Assembly (NCBI GenBank): GCA_002342065.1
Contig: DDPF01000012.1
Span: forward strand, 434,001 to 498,000
Reading direction: 5' to 3'
Source of the DNA: Bacteroidetes bacterium UBA2475
GTDB lineage: Bacteria; Bacteroidota; Bacteroidia; B-17B0; Aurantibacillaceae
Length of the DNA: 64,000 nt
Made by a program: the position numbers and the translations under genes. Positions 1-8,051 of this stretch are shown one piece after another. The notes below the pieces were generated by a model. The model had not been told where the DNA came from and searched no databases. It saw only the letters and a program-made list of their open reading frames with translations. Each line of letters starts with the position of its first letter. Within the stretch, counting starts at the first letter, position 1.

Positions 1-850
1 GTGACCTTGCGTCATCAGCACTGTAGGGTTTGTAGGTAACTTTTAATTCTGATTTTTTGAGTTGTAAGATCAGGTCGCAAAGACTTTTTATTGAGGTTTG
101 TACTTCGGTTCCAACATTATAAAATCCATGATCGATATTACTTTTTAATGCATCTACGTTACAGCGCGCTACGTCTTCAACATAAATAAAGTCATATGCC
201 TGACTGCCATCACCGTTTATTACCGGCGCTTCGTTTGCATCGATCTTGTTCAGCATAATAGGAACAACACCTGTGTATGCGGCGGTTTGATCCTGATGAG
301 GACCATAAACATTCATATATCGCAAGCCAATAACTTTTAAACCATATCGATCGTTAAAAGCTGTTGCCATTGCTTCACCGGCAATTTTTGTGGCCCCATA
401 AAAATTTTTATTGTTGAACGGATGTTCCTCTGTCATTGGCAGTTGAACAGCATCGCCATAAACAGAAGCTGAAGAAGACCAGATCAATTTTTTGATCTTA
501 TTATTTACACAAGCTTCAAGCACATTAAAAGTTCCTGCAATATTAACTTCAAAAGCAGTACGCGGATAATCTTTACAATGCAATAACCACATGGCAGAAA
601 GACAGATAACGTAATCCATACCTTGCATTGCTGTATTTAGAATATCAATTTCGCGGATATCTCCACCAATTGGAAAGACCTTGCATCGTTTATCCTTTAA
701 TGATTCAATAAGGTATTCTTTTTTTCCACGCGCAAAATTGTCGTAAACAATAACTTCAGCTACATCTTCTTTTAATAGCTCGGCAACCACAAAACTTCCA
801 ATAAAGCCTGCGCCGCCTATTACCAATATTTTACTGTTCTTTATCTCCAT
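1..850 (-). CDS. NAD-dependent sugar-nucleotide epimerase/dehydratase, C-terminus cut by window edge
   Basis: A cytoplasmic extended short-chain dehydrogenase of the UDP-glucose 4-epimerase type, expected to supply a nucleotide sugar for the surface polysaccharide made by this locus. The first 283 residues are present and the gene runs off the left edge without a stop. The Rossmann motif GGAGFIG lies at residues 12-18, and the catalytic Tyr-Lys pair appears as YGATK with Tyr151. The sequence RYMNVYGPHQ further on is also typical of this family. The start is the ATG ahead of MEIKNSKILV. It is the last visible gene of a minus-strand run and follows the Wzt gene after 28 bases. The exact substrate cannot be read from the sequence. 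Confidence 0.88.
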   Translation of the reverse strand, partial: MEIKNSKILVIGGAGFIGSFVVAELLKEDVAEVIVYDNFARGKKEYLIESLKDKRCKVFPIGGDIREIDILNTAMQGMDYVICLSAMWLLHCKDYPRTAFEVNIAGTFNVLEACVNNKIKKLIWSSSASVYGDAVQLPMTEEHPFNNKNFYGATKIAGEAMATAFNDRYGLKVIGLRYMNVYGPHQDQTAAYTGVVPIMLNKIDANEAPVINGDGSQAYDFIYVEDVARCNVDALKSNIDHGFYNVGTEVQTSIKSLCDLILQLKKSELKVTYKPYSADDARS

Positions 851-878
851 ATTTAAATTGTAAAAACGTATTTGTTTA

Positions 879-2174
879 TTAAACTTTTTTATAGTTCCAT
901 TTTGTTTCTGGTTCAATATAACCATGCATGGCTTCCCAGGGATAATCTTCGTTTGTATTATAACTTATTTTATCTACTTTGAACTGATAAATATTTTCTA
1001 ACCAATCTATCGTAACGCCATTACTGAAATAATGCAAGCCTATTGTTACCTTGTAATTATTTGGAAGAAATTTAAGATCAAAAACCGCTTCTATTTCGTG
1101 TAAACCTTCATCAAAAGTACGACTTACATATTTTGAATTTTTGCTTTCAACAGAAAATACTATTGGCTCGCCTAAAGAGGTTGCAACACTAATATTAATA
1201 ACGGCATCTTTGATCTGTTTATTAACTTCTAAAATTAGTTTTACCTTAAAAGGTTGATTAAATGCAAACCTGGTTAGCGAGTTATCATTTAGATCGGTTA
1301 ATATTATCTTTCTGAAAAAAGCTTCGCCGGTACTGATCTCTCTATAAAAATCGTGTGGAATAGTTCCATCTGATTGTAATTGCTTATCATCATTTAAATA
1401 TTCTTCAACTATATCTTTTGTAGTTCCAATTTTTAATAAACGGCCGTTTTTTAAATATATGCCTTTGGTACAAAGTTGTTTAACGGCCAATAGATTGTGG
1501 CTAACAAATAAAACAGTTCTGCCACTTTCAGAAACTGAGCGCATTTTACCGAGGCATTTATCCTGAAATTCCTGATCACCAACAGACAATACCTCATCAA
1601 CGATCAAAATTTCCGGCTTTAAGTGTGCAGCCACAGCAAAGGCCAATCGTACGTACATACCAGAAGAATAACGTTTAACCGGAGTATCTATATATCTTTC
1701 AACGCCACTAAAATCCAATATTTCGTCAAAGTTCTTTCTTATTTCAGCCTTTGTCATACCAAGTATTGCGCCATTCAAAAAAACGTTTTCGCGGCCGGTC
1801 AAGTCGGGATGGAAGCCCGTTCCTACTTCCAGTAAACTGGCAACTCTTCCTTTGATCTTATATTCGCCAACTGTGGGTGAAGTTGTTCTTGATAATATTT
1901 TTAACAAAGTAGATTTTCCGGCACCGTTCTTACCTACAATTCCTAATACATCACCTTGATCAACTGAAAATGAAATATCTTTTAATGCCCAAACATATTC
2001 TGAATTTCCTTTTTTTGTACGGTCATTTTCATCGCCAATTTTTAAAAAAGGATCTTCTTTACCTTTAATTTTATACCACCATCTTTTTAGATCATCACTT
2101 ATACTGGTTGTTCCAACCTGGCCAAGGCGATATTGTTTTCCGAGATCAGATATTTTAATTACTTCCTTGCTCAT
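879..2174 (-). CDS. wzt: Wzt-type polysaccharide ABC transporter ATP-binding protein
   Basis: ATPase of an O-antigen or capsule ABC-2 exporter that moves lipid-linked polysaccharide across the inner membrane. Walker A GKNGAGKST is at residues 81-89, the signature YSSGM around 169-173, Walker B ILIVDE at 189-194 and the H-loop SHN a little later. After about residue 260 the protein continues into a beta-rich domain of roughly 170 residues, as in Wzt proteins that recognise the modified end of their polymer. At 431 residues it has the expected length. It lies four bases after the permease gene. The family assignment is firm; the polymer recognised is unknown. Confidence 0.93.
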   Translation of the reverse strand: MSKEVIKISDLGKQYRLGQVGTTSISDDLKRWWYKIKGKEDPFLKIGDENDRTKKGNSEYVWALKDISFSVDQGDVLGIVGKNGAGKSTLLKILSRTTSPTVGEYKIKGRVASLLEVGTGFHPDLTGRENVFLNGAILGMTKAEIRKNFDEILDFSGVERYIDTPVKRYSSGMYVRLAFAVAAHLKPEILIVDEVLSVGDQEFQDKCLGKMRSVSESGRTVLFVSHNLLAVKQLCTKGIYLKNGRLLKIGTTKDIVEEYLNDDKQLQSDGTIPHDFYREISTGEAFFRKIILTDLNDNSLTRFAFNQPFKVKLILEVNKQIKDAVINISVATSLGEPIVFSVESKNSKYVSRTFDEGLHEIEAVFDLKFLPNNYKVTIGLHYFSNGVTIDWLENIYQFKVDKISYNTNEDYPWEAMHGYIEPETKWNYKKV

Positions 2175-2178
2175 ACTA

Positions 2179-3042
2179 TTATACAGTATCCATAAAAGAT
2201 TTTTCTGTTTTATTAAAAATGATCACTGAAAAAAAGAAAAGCAATGTTGTTATTATTATTGCGGTAATGATATAATTTATTGAAAAAGTACCATGTCCGG
2301 TTAAAATAAATTTTATAGCTTCCATTAATGTGGCTATTGGATTGCACAATAAAAGTTGTTGTTTAGCCGGGCTAAACATAGAGGCGGGAAATGTTACAAA
2401 ACTTAAAAACATTAATAGCTGAACACCAAAGCCCAGTAAAAAAGTAAAATCGCGGTACTTAGTAGTAAATGATGAAAATATAATGCCCAGGCTTAAACTA
2501 AAAAAACCCATAATCACAACAAACACTGGTAAGAGAATAAAATAAGGCCACTGCGGATGTATTTGATCTGTTGTATTAAAATAATAAATGTATACTATTA
2601 TCAATAAACTTAGCTGTAAACCTAATTTTACCAAACCTGAAATTATTACAGAGAAAGGCATTACCAGACGTGGAAAATAAACTTTGCCGAAAACGGCCGC
2701 GTTTGAAATAAATGTATTAGAAGTTTTATTTAAACAATCGGCAAAATAAACCCAAAAAGTTTGGCCGATCAAATAAAATAAAATGGGAGGAATTCCATCT
2801 GTAGAAAGGCCGGCACTGGCACTAAAAGTAAAGGTATAAATTGCTGTAATAAAAATAGGCTGAATAAACATCCATAATGGCCCTAATACTGTTTGTTTAT
2901 ATACAGAAGTGATATCCCTTTTTACCATTAAAGTAATAAGATCCTTGTATGCCCATACTTCTTTCAGGTTTATCTGAAATGGTGAAGAATTAGGTCTTAC
3001 TATTATATCCCAATCCTTATCGTCCTGAACTTTATCCTGCAT
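2179..3042 (-). CDS. wzm: Wzm-type polysaccharide ABC transporter permease
   Basis: Inner-membrane permease of the ABC-2 class, partner of the adjacent Wzt ATPase. The 287-residue protein begins with a soluble stretch (KDLITLMVKRDITSVYKQ) that is characteristic of TagG/Wzm permeases, followed by about six hydrophobic segments. The motif LGPLWMFIQP before the first membrane span is a family hallmark. The gene starts 11 bases after the UpxY gene stops and ends four bases before wzt, so the three genes are almost certainly co-transcribed. Confidence 0.93.
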   Translation of the reverse strand: MQDKVQDDKDWDIIVRPNSSPFQINLKEVWAYKDLITLMVKRDITSVYKQTVLGPLWMFIQPIFITAIYTFTFSASAGLSTDGIPPILFYLIGQTFWVYFADCLNKTSNTFISNAAVFGKVYFPRLVMPFSVIISGLVKLGLQLSLLIIVYIYYFNTTDQIHPQWPYFILLPVFVVIMGFFSLSLGIIFSSFTTKYRDFTFLLGFGVQLLMFLSFVTFPASMFSPAKQQLLLCNPIATLMEAIKFILTGHGTFSINYIITAIIITTLLFFFSVIIFNKTEKSFMDTV

Positions 3043-3053
3043 ACATCATAAGT

Positions 3054-3566
3054 TTATAAACTTATTAATAATTCGTTAGGCAATTTAACCCTAATGCATT
3101 GCCCAATACTTTCAAGCAAAACTTCAATTTGTTTATTTTCGCCAACATCCACAACAAAGCCTTCTATCCCTTTTAATACACCTGAAGTTATTTTTACTTT
3201 GTCGCCTTCTTTATATATTTTATTTATTCCGTTGGCTTCTAAATGATAACCAAGTTCGACAAGTTGTTTTAGCCTGTCAATTTCGATATCCCTTATTGTC
3301 GCAATTTTCCCTTCACTTCTAACAAAATTTACAACGCCTTTAGTTTGCATAACTTTATCATTTTCGTTAAGATCTGTTTTTACAAAAACATAGCCATTTA
3401 ATAAAGGCAATTCAACCATTTTTTTTCTATCGCTCCATTGCCTCATTGTTTTAACTAGTGGCACATAGGCTTCTATGCCCTTACCGATAAGGGTTTCGCC
3501 AATTTTTTTTTCAGTTCGCGAACTGACATATATCGCGCGCCAATTTTTTACTTTATCTGCGATCAT
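3054..3566 (-). CDS. UpxY/RfaH-like transcription antiterminator (NusG family)
   Basis: A specialised NusG paralogue of the kind that prevents premature termination in long polysaccharide operons of Bacteroidota (UpxY proteins) and enterics (RfaH). An NGN domain occupies about residues 9-105 (WRAIYVSSRTEKK to the VVNFVR segment). A KOW motif follows near residues 118-145 (EGDKVKITSGVLKGIEGFVV). At 170 residues it has the usual length for the family. It is the first gene of the tight group UpxY-wzm-wzt-epimerase, which fits a role in expressing that group. The 106 bases upstream hold two small hairpins and are a plausible site of action. Confidence 0.9.
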   Translation of the reverse strand: MIADKVKNWRAIYVSSRTEKKIGETLIGKGIEAYVPLVKTMRQWSDRKKMVELPLLNGYVFVKTDLNENDKVMQTKGVVNFVRSEGKIATIRDIEIDRLKQLVELGYHLEANGINKIYKEGDKVKITSGVLKGIEGFVVDVGENKQIEVLLESIGQCIRVKLPNELLISL

Positions 3567-3580
3567 TTCGGTTTTTATAC

Positions 3581-3606
3581 GGCTTCGCCTCCTCAGTCAC
3601 ACTGAG
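3581..3606 (-). promoter_or_regulatory. Two adjacent small hairpins in the leader of the UpxY gene
   Basis: On the minus strand a 6-bp stem (CTCAGT/ACTGAG, loop GTG) is followed directly by GAGGAGG and then by a short GGC-GAA-GCC hairpin, all about 15-40 bases ahead of the UpxY start codon. A structured leader at this place could be a pause or loading site for the antiterminator, like ops or the UpxY leaders of Bacteroides. The structure is seen in the sequence; the role is inference. Confidence 0.35.
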
Positions 3607-3672
3607 TTTTTAATTTTAAATTTTGTTGTTTAGCGTTTTAAGTTTTATTTAAAAATAAAACACTAATCATTA

Positions 3673-4206
3673 TTATTTGCTCCACAAAAGAAGTGGATGC
3701 ATACCGGGTTCTTTAATCTTATTAAGATCAAATTCATCTGCGGTAAAATGTATATACCTTATTTTTTTATCGATCTTTTTTTCGGCTTTTTCAATTTGTT
3801 CTATCAAAAAATTCTTGTTTAAATGATTTCCAACTAAAACAAGATCTATAATATCTGTTGACTGGCCTTTTGAGAGATTGCCAACGAGGTATACTTTTTC
3901 AAGATCGCCAATGCGTTGTAAAATATAATCGATGACATACTCCAGGCCAACCATTTTTAAAATGATCTTATTAAGGTCTGAAAATAAGGGATGTTGTGTA
4001 TTAACTGTAAAGACTTTTTTATTGCCTTCGGCGAAAGATCGCAAGAAACCTGATTTTTCGAATTTGTTCAGTTCCAGACGAATGGCATTAGTCGATTCGC
4101 CAAATTCCTCTTCTAAACTTCTTAAATACGCTGTGTTTTTGCTGTTCAAGAAAAACTTGAGCAAAAGCTTGATCCGGGTTTTTGAAGATATTAATGTTTC
4201 AATCAT
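3673..4206 (-). CDS. Winged-helix regulator with degenerate nucleotidyltransferase-like domain
   Basis: Probable DNA-binding regulator of the polysaccharide locus. The first 80 residues form an ArsR-like winged helix (ISSKTRIKLLLKFFLNSK; LEEEFGESTNAIRLELNKFE as the recognition part). The second half resembles a small nucleotidyltransferase fold (VYLVGNLSKG then DIIDLVLVG), but the usual Asp-x-Asp pair is altered, so it is more likely a sensor or dimerisation domain than an enzyme. I use the ATG at 4206 (MIETLISSK, 177 residues) rather than an in-frame TTG 24 bases upstream, because related proteins begin at this point. It sits between the Wzc gene and the UpxY gene. Confidence 0.75.
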   Translation of the reverse strand: MIETLISSKTRIKLLLKFFLNSKNTAYLRSLEEEFGESTNAIRLELNKFEKSGFLRSFAEGNKKVFTVNTQHPLFSDLNKIILKMVGLEYVIDYILQRIGDLEKVYLVGNLSKGQSTDIIDLVLVGNHLNKNFLIEQIEKAEKKIDKKIRYIHFTADEFDLNKIKEPGMHPLLLWSK

Positions 4207-4210
4207 AAAA

Positions 4211-4229
4211 TGAGTACTAAAACTACTCA
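4211..4229. promoter_or_regulatory. Inverted repeat TGAGTA-N7-TACTCA ahead of the regulator gene
   Basis: Perfect 6-bp arms with a 7-base spacer lie four bases upstream of the regulator's ATG. The site could be an operator for autoregulation, or an mRNA hairpin covering the translation start. Its position downstream of a candidate promoter fits either idea. Confidence 0.4.
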
Positions 4230-4241
4230 ATAAGTATAAAA

Positions 4242-4273
4242 CAAAGATGGGAAAAATCTATTAAAATAACAAT
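4242..4273 (-). promoter_or_regulatory. Candidate promoter for the winged-helix regulator
   Basis: On the minus strand ATTG and CATCTTTG are separated by 20 bases. Each differs by one base from the Bacteroidota elements TTTG and TAnnTTTG. Transcription would start just upstream of the inverted repeat at 4211-4229. Confidence 0.35.
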
Positions 4274-4353
4274 AAGGCTGAGCTAATTATGTTAAAATTA
4301 GACCTTTAACTTGCAAAAAAATGAATGTTAATAAAATTAGATCCGGTAGACTT

Positions 4354-6732
4354 TTACTTTTTAAAGCCATAGCCTTTGCCATAACCGTAGCCATAACCAT
4401 AGCCATAGCTATAACCATAGCCCTGATAATAATAGCGTTTTCCAAGGCGTGATAAACCGTTAAGTACCAATAATACATTTTTAAGGCTATTTGCCTCAAT
4501 TATATTTTCCATAAAGGAAATTACCCGCTTTGTGCTGGTTTTTGTATTTAGAACGAAAATTGTGGCGTCAACTTGTTGCACTAAATAAATAGAATCTGAT
4601 AACAGACCCGCAGGTGGAGTATCAATAATTACAAAATCAAAATCCTGCTTGGCCCTGTCAAGTAGCTCTTTTAATCTATTGGACAGCACAAATTCGGAAG
4701 GATTAGGAGGAACAGGCCCGGCATAAATACAATATAGATTTGGAATATGTGTTTCATTAATGATCTCTTCATAAGTGTTAATTCCTGAGATACACGTTGT
4801 TAAACCTTTTGTTTGAGGGGGCAGGCCAAAACGCTTAAAGATCCTTGGTTTATGAAGATCGAGTTCAATTAAAACTGTCCTTTTTCCACTTTTAGCAAAA
4901 ATACAGGCAAGATTAGCACTGGTAAATGTTTTTCCTTCGCCGGGTAAAAAGGAAGTGACCAAGTATGTTTTAGCATCAACACCAATATTTGCATACAATA
5001 AATTTGTTCGCAAATTTCGAAATGCTTCCGAGATCACAGAATTAGGGCTATAGTCTACAATTAAACCATCGTTATTCTCTTCTTTAACATAGGGTAAAAC
5101 ACCAATTAACGGCAGGTCAGATAATTCACGTAAGTGCTCTACTGACTTGATCTTAGAATAGAAGAATGCGCGCAGAAAAATAATTAAGATTGAAAGTAAT
5201 AATCCAAATGACAAGAACGATTTTTGTATTGCTGGTTTATCTGGAGACACAACACCAACATTCCTTGGTGATTCAACGATTTTTATATCAGGAATAATAC
5301 TTGCCTTGGCTATTTTTGTATTTGCTTTCTTTTCTAATAAAAAGTTATATAGTTGCTCACTTACTGCTGACCGGCGTTGGATATTTAAGATATCGCGCTG
5401 CTTACCTGGTATTAATTTGGCTTCATTAATATAGGTTAAAATTTCTTTATTTAAACCATCGATTTGTTGGTTAGTGGCCTTACGGGTATTGTTAATGTAA
5501 ATTAAAAGATCTTGTTTGGTTTTTTTTATGCTTGCTTTTAGATCGGTTATAACCGGGTTGGTTTCTTTTGCAATATTGTAAACCCTGTTTAATTCTATTT
5601 GCTTTGTATAAAGATCATTAACGGCTGTTGACATAAAGCCGGCTTTTTCGAAAACGAAAACATTAGGTGGTAAAAACTGTGGATCTTTATCTTCAATAAT
5701 ATATTTTTCCAGATCAGCTAAAGCAATAAGTTGAAGTTGCATTTGTGATTTTTGACCGTCATAAGAACTTATTTTAGTTAGGAAATCGGCCTGCTCCCAA
5801 TTAAGATCAATAATTGATTTTCTTTCTTTATAATTTTGCATTGTATCTTCAATGCTCTTTAATGAAAAGGTTATCTCATTTAATTGCCTGTCTATGTATG
5901 TAATTGTTCTTTCGTTTAATTCAAATTTTGTTCTAAGCTTCTCTGCTGCATAAACACTATTTAAAGTATCAAGTATTAATGTAGCTCTTTCGGGAATTAT
6001 ATCCGTTAAGTTTACTATTAAGATATTAGTGTATTCCGGGTTTTCAATAGTTAAATTCCCTTGTATACTTGAGATAAGATAATCTTTACTATGAATGCTA
6101 AATTGGTAAAAGATCTCTCTAAACGACTCTACTTTTTTTTCAGTAAAGATCTCTGTTCTTTTAACGTTTATTCGCAGGTCGGTATCAATAAGATCTTGCT
6201 CAAACTTTCCTTTTTTTATTTGTTTAATTCCACCCTGGTCAAAGCTTATCTCATAATTATTATAATCAATAATTTTGAAGTCAAATATTTGTTCATAAAA
6301 GCCAGGATTTATTGAGTTAATTGTAATGTAAATAGGAATAGCATTAAATTCCTCAGTAGTTCTAACTTTCCCCACAATAAAATACGAAACCTGGATCCTA
6401 TCAACCAATTTATCAACCACCTTACTTGATAGATCGTACGATTGAATGATGCGTTGTTCGTTTAGATTGTCAACATAGGAACCATAAGAATAAAAGCTCG
6501 CATCGCTTAATACGTTATTTTGATAATAAGTATCGTTTACTTTTAATAAAAACTGAGTGGAAGCCTGATAGATATTGGTTAAGCGGTATACATAAAAAGT
6601 ACCAATAACATAAAAAATGGGTAAAACCACTATAGGTATCCACCAATTGCTCTTTATTATCCGAAGTAAGAGATTAAGATCTTTTTGGGAAACAATCGCC
6701 TGCTTTTTAGTATTTGATGGGGTAGTAGCCAC
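4354..6732 (-). CDS. Wzc-type polysaccharide co-polymerase fused to a BY-kinase
   Basis: Inner-membrane chain-length regulator with a cytoplasmic autophosphorylating tyrosine kinase, controlling assembly of exported polysaccharide. It has a Wzz-type membrane span near residues 30-50, a long periplasmic coiled region, and a second span near 510-530. The kinase domain carries Walker A GEGKT (598-602), Walker A' VLIELDLHKP and Walker B FVIIDTPP (700-707). The last 26 residues hold 11 tyrosines, mostly as alternating Tyr-Gly, which is the expected phospho-acceptor tail. The 792-residue length is normal. No Wza outer-membrane exporter or Wzx/Wzy gene is seen nearby. Confidence 0.92.
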   Translation of the reverse strand: MATTPSNTKKQAIVSQKDLNLLLRIIKSNWWIPIVVLPIFYVIGTFYVYRLTNIYQASTQFLLKVNDTYYQNNVLSDASFYSYGSYVDNLNEQRIIQSYDLSSKVVDKLVDRIQVSYFIVGKVRTTEEFNAIPIYITINSINPGFYEQIFDFKIIDYNNYEISFDQGGIKQIKKGKFEQDLIDTDLRINVKRTEIFTEKKVESFREIFYQFSIHSKDYLISSIQGNLTIENPEYTNILIVNLTDIIPERATLILDTLNSVYAAEKLRTKFELNERTITYIDRQLNEITFSLKSIEDTMQNYKERKSIIDLNWEQADFLTKISSYDGQKSQMQLQLIALADLEKYIIEDKDPQFLPPNVFVFEKAGFMSTAVNDLYTKQIELNRVYNIAKETNPVITDLKASIKKTKQDLLIYINNTRKATNQQIDGLNKEILTYINEAKLIPGKQRDILNIQRRSAVSEQLYNFLLEKKANTKIAKASIIPDIKIVESPRNVGVVSPDKPAIQKSFLSFGLLLSILIIFLRAFFYSKIKSVEHLRELSDLPLIGVLPYVKEENNDGLIVDYSPNSVISEAFRNLRTNLLYANIGVDAKTYLVTSFLPGEGKTFTSANLACIFAKSGKRTVLIELDLHKPRIFKRFGLPPQTKGLTTCISGINTYEEIINETHIPNLYCIYAGPVPPNPSEFVLSNRLKELLDRAKQDFDFVIIDTPPAGLLSDSIYLVQQVDATIFVLNTKTSTKRVISFMENIIEANSLKNVLLVLNGLSRLGKRYYYQGYGYSYGYGYGYGYGKGYGFKK
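4366..4425 (-). repeat. Imperfect 6-base tandem repeat coding the Tyr-Gly tail of the BY-kinase
   Basis: The plus strand shows repeated variants of CCATAA and CCATAG, coding Tyr-Gly pairs on the minus strand. Because the unit is 6 bases, gain or loss of units would keep the frame and change the number of acceptor tyrosines. Confidence 0.6.
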
Positions 6733-6748
6733 TATTGGTTTTAGTTAA

Positions 6749-6756
6749 CAAATATA
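6749..6756 (-). promoter_or_regulatory. Candidate -7 element for the Wzc gene
   Basis: TATATTTG matches the TAnnTTTG consensus exactly and lies 16 bases upstream of the ATG. No clear TTTG element is present at the proper distance, so support is partial. Confidence 0.35.
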
Positions 6757-6777
6757 AAGTTTTAAAAGATATTCTTG

Positions 6778-6805
6778 TTTGATTTATTTTTTTTTTATAC
6801 ATTTA
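6778..6805 (+). promoter_or_regulatory. Candidate promoter of the exosortase operon
   Basis: TTTG (6778-6781) and TACATTTA (6798-6805, one mismatch to TAnnTTTG) are separated by 16 bases and lie 10 bases before the ATG of the mini-protein gene. It is divergent from the Wzc gene. Confidence 0.4.
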
Positions 6806-6815
6806 TACTCTGAAA

Positions 6816-7034
6816 ATGAAGATTTTAAAGCGAACTCTAATATTATCTCTTATCCTGTTTGGTAGTCAGGTTTTGTTATCCGCCCCACCCCCACCTCCTG
6901 GTGGTTCTCCCGGTTGCTGGCCTCCACCCTGTGTTCCCATTGATGGCGGCATTACATTTTTGATCGCGGCAGGTGCTGCATATGGCGCAAAAAAATTAGT
7001 TGACGCCCGCAAAAAAAATAAATCAATAATCTAA
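6816..7034 (+). CDS. Secreted 72-residue mini-protein with PID-CTERM-like sorting tail
   Basis: Probable substrate of the exosortase encoded 13 bases downstream. The protein has a signal peptide (residues 1-22, cleavage near LLSA), then a very short Pro/Gly-rich body with two cysteines (PPPPPGGSPGCWPPPC). Next come the motif PIDGG at about residues 41-45, a small hydrophobic helix (ITFLIAAGAAYGAKKLV) and a basic end (DARKKNKS). This motif-helix-basic order is the tripartite plan of exosortase sorting regions, and PIDGG resembles the PID-CTERM type described for Bacteroidota. After removal of the signal peptide and tail only about 18 residues would remain. Its function is unknown. Confidence 0.75.
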   Translation: MKILKRTLILSLILFGSQVLLSAPPPPPGGSPGCWPPPCVPIDGGITFLIAAGAAYGAKKLVDARKKNKSII

Positions 7035-7047
7035 GTTTCCCGGTTTC

Positions 7048-7584
7048 ATGAGGGCTGTATTAAAGCAAAATGCCTTTATTAAATTCGTTTTTACAGCCGG
7101 CTTTCTTTATCTTTTCCTTTACCTTATTTACCAATTTATTGTAAAACGTTACACTTTTTACGATCAAAAATTTATAGGCTCCATTATTCACGCAGTTAAT
7201 TTTTTTCTGGAAGGTATTGGCTATAAGACATTTACAGTTTTACAGGATCGAGATTACCAGGTAATTGGCATAGATGGTTCTAATGGAGTATGGATAGGCT
7301 CAAACTGTAACGCCATTACATTATTCTCATTATTTTCTGTTTTTATAATCGCTTATCCCGGCAAGATCAAAGATAAGCTCTGGTATATTCCATTAGGAAT
7401 TTTAGCTATTCATGTCTTAAATATTTTTAGGGTTATTGCTCTTGTGTTAATTGCCAATTATTACCCGCAGTTCCTCAATTTTAATCATACATACACGTTC
7501 ACATTTTTGATCTATTCGTTCATTTTTTTACTTTGGATGATTTGGGTAAACAAATATTCCGTTAAAAATTCTACCATAGCATGA
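7048..7584 (+). CDS. xrtF: Exosortase family protein XrtF
   Basis: Integral membrane cysteine peptidase/transpeptidase-like protein of the exosortase/archaeosortase superfamily. These enzymes cut a C-terminal sorting region in the membrane and often join the protein to a surface glycan or lipid. The three family residues are present: Cys87 in SNCNA, Arg128 in LNIFRVIAL and His147 in FNHTYTF, each at a membrane boundary. At 178 residues it is a compact version, as usual for XrtF. It is co-transcribed with the mini-protein upstream, and its last four bases overlap the next gene. The neighbouring polysaccharide genes suggest a link to surface glycan. Confidence 0.88.
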   Translation: MRAVLKQNAFIKFVFTAGFLYLFLYLIYQFIVKRYTFYDQKFIGSIIHAVNFFLEGIGYKTFTVLQDRDYQVIGIDGSNGVWIGSNCNAITLFSLFSVFIIAYPGKIKDKLWYIPLGILAIHVLNIFRVIALVLIANYYPQFLNFNHTYTFTFLIYSFIFLLWMIWVNKYSVKNSTIA

Positions 7585-8051
7585 ATGCCAAAAAAATAAT
7601 TTTTTTCCTTATTATTTTCGGCTGCCTTGGCTATTTCCGCGAATTTTTTTTTGTGAACTTAAATAACATCATGTTCCAAAAATATTATAACCACACCGAT
7701 CTGCCAATACCTTCTGTAATGTTATTCTTCAATTCTTTTTCTTACAAGACCTTATACTATTCAAAATACTTTTTATCATTGCTTTGGATAGCACTTTTCT
7801 TTTTTACCAATTACATAGCACTCAAACATCTTACTGAAAAAAAAATATTATTAAAATTTCTTACCTATTCTTATCTCATTTTATTATCTTTAGCGGCAAT
7901 AGCAATGATCTACGGGTATTTTATTAACGGCCATTTGCAGGATGATGAATATACCCTTAGCCGTTGGTTACTTGGCATAGCGCAATCGCCAATAATTTGT
8001 TTAATATTAATTGCCTCTGAAAAACTATATCCAAAATCTACAACATCATGA
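7581..8051 (+). CDS. Exosortase F system-associated membrane protein
   Basis: A 156-residue protein with about four membrane spans that matches the family found next to XrtF in Bacteroidota. The N-terminal part (CLGYFREFFFVNLNN) and the central SVMLFFNSFSY segment are the features I recognise. No catalytic motif is visible, so a role as partner or chaperone of XrtF is an inference from gene order. It overlaps xrtF upstream and glyA downstream by four bases each, so the three genes are translationally coupled. Confidence 0.8.
   Translation: MNAKKIIFFLIIFGCLGYFREFFFVNLNNIMFQKYYNHTDLPIPSVMLFFNSFSYKTLYYSKYFLSLLWIALFFFTNYIALKHLTEKKILLKFLTYSYLILLSLAAIAMIYGYFINGHLQDDEYTLSRWLLGIAQSPIICLILIASEKLYPKSTTS

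Noticed and set aside
4287..4499. A Met/Ala-repeat reading frame over the Tyr-Gly tail
   Set aside because: It is another frame of the 6-base repeat that codes the BY-kinase tail; its composition is only a product of the repeat.
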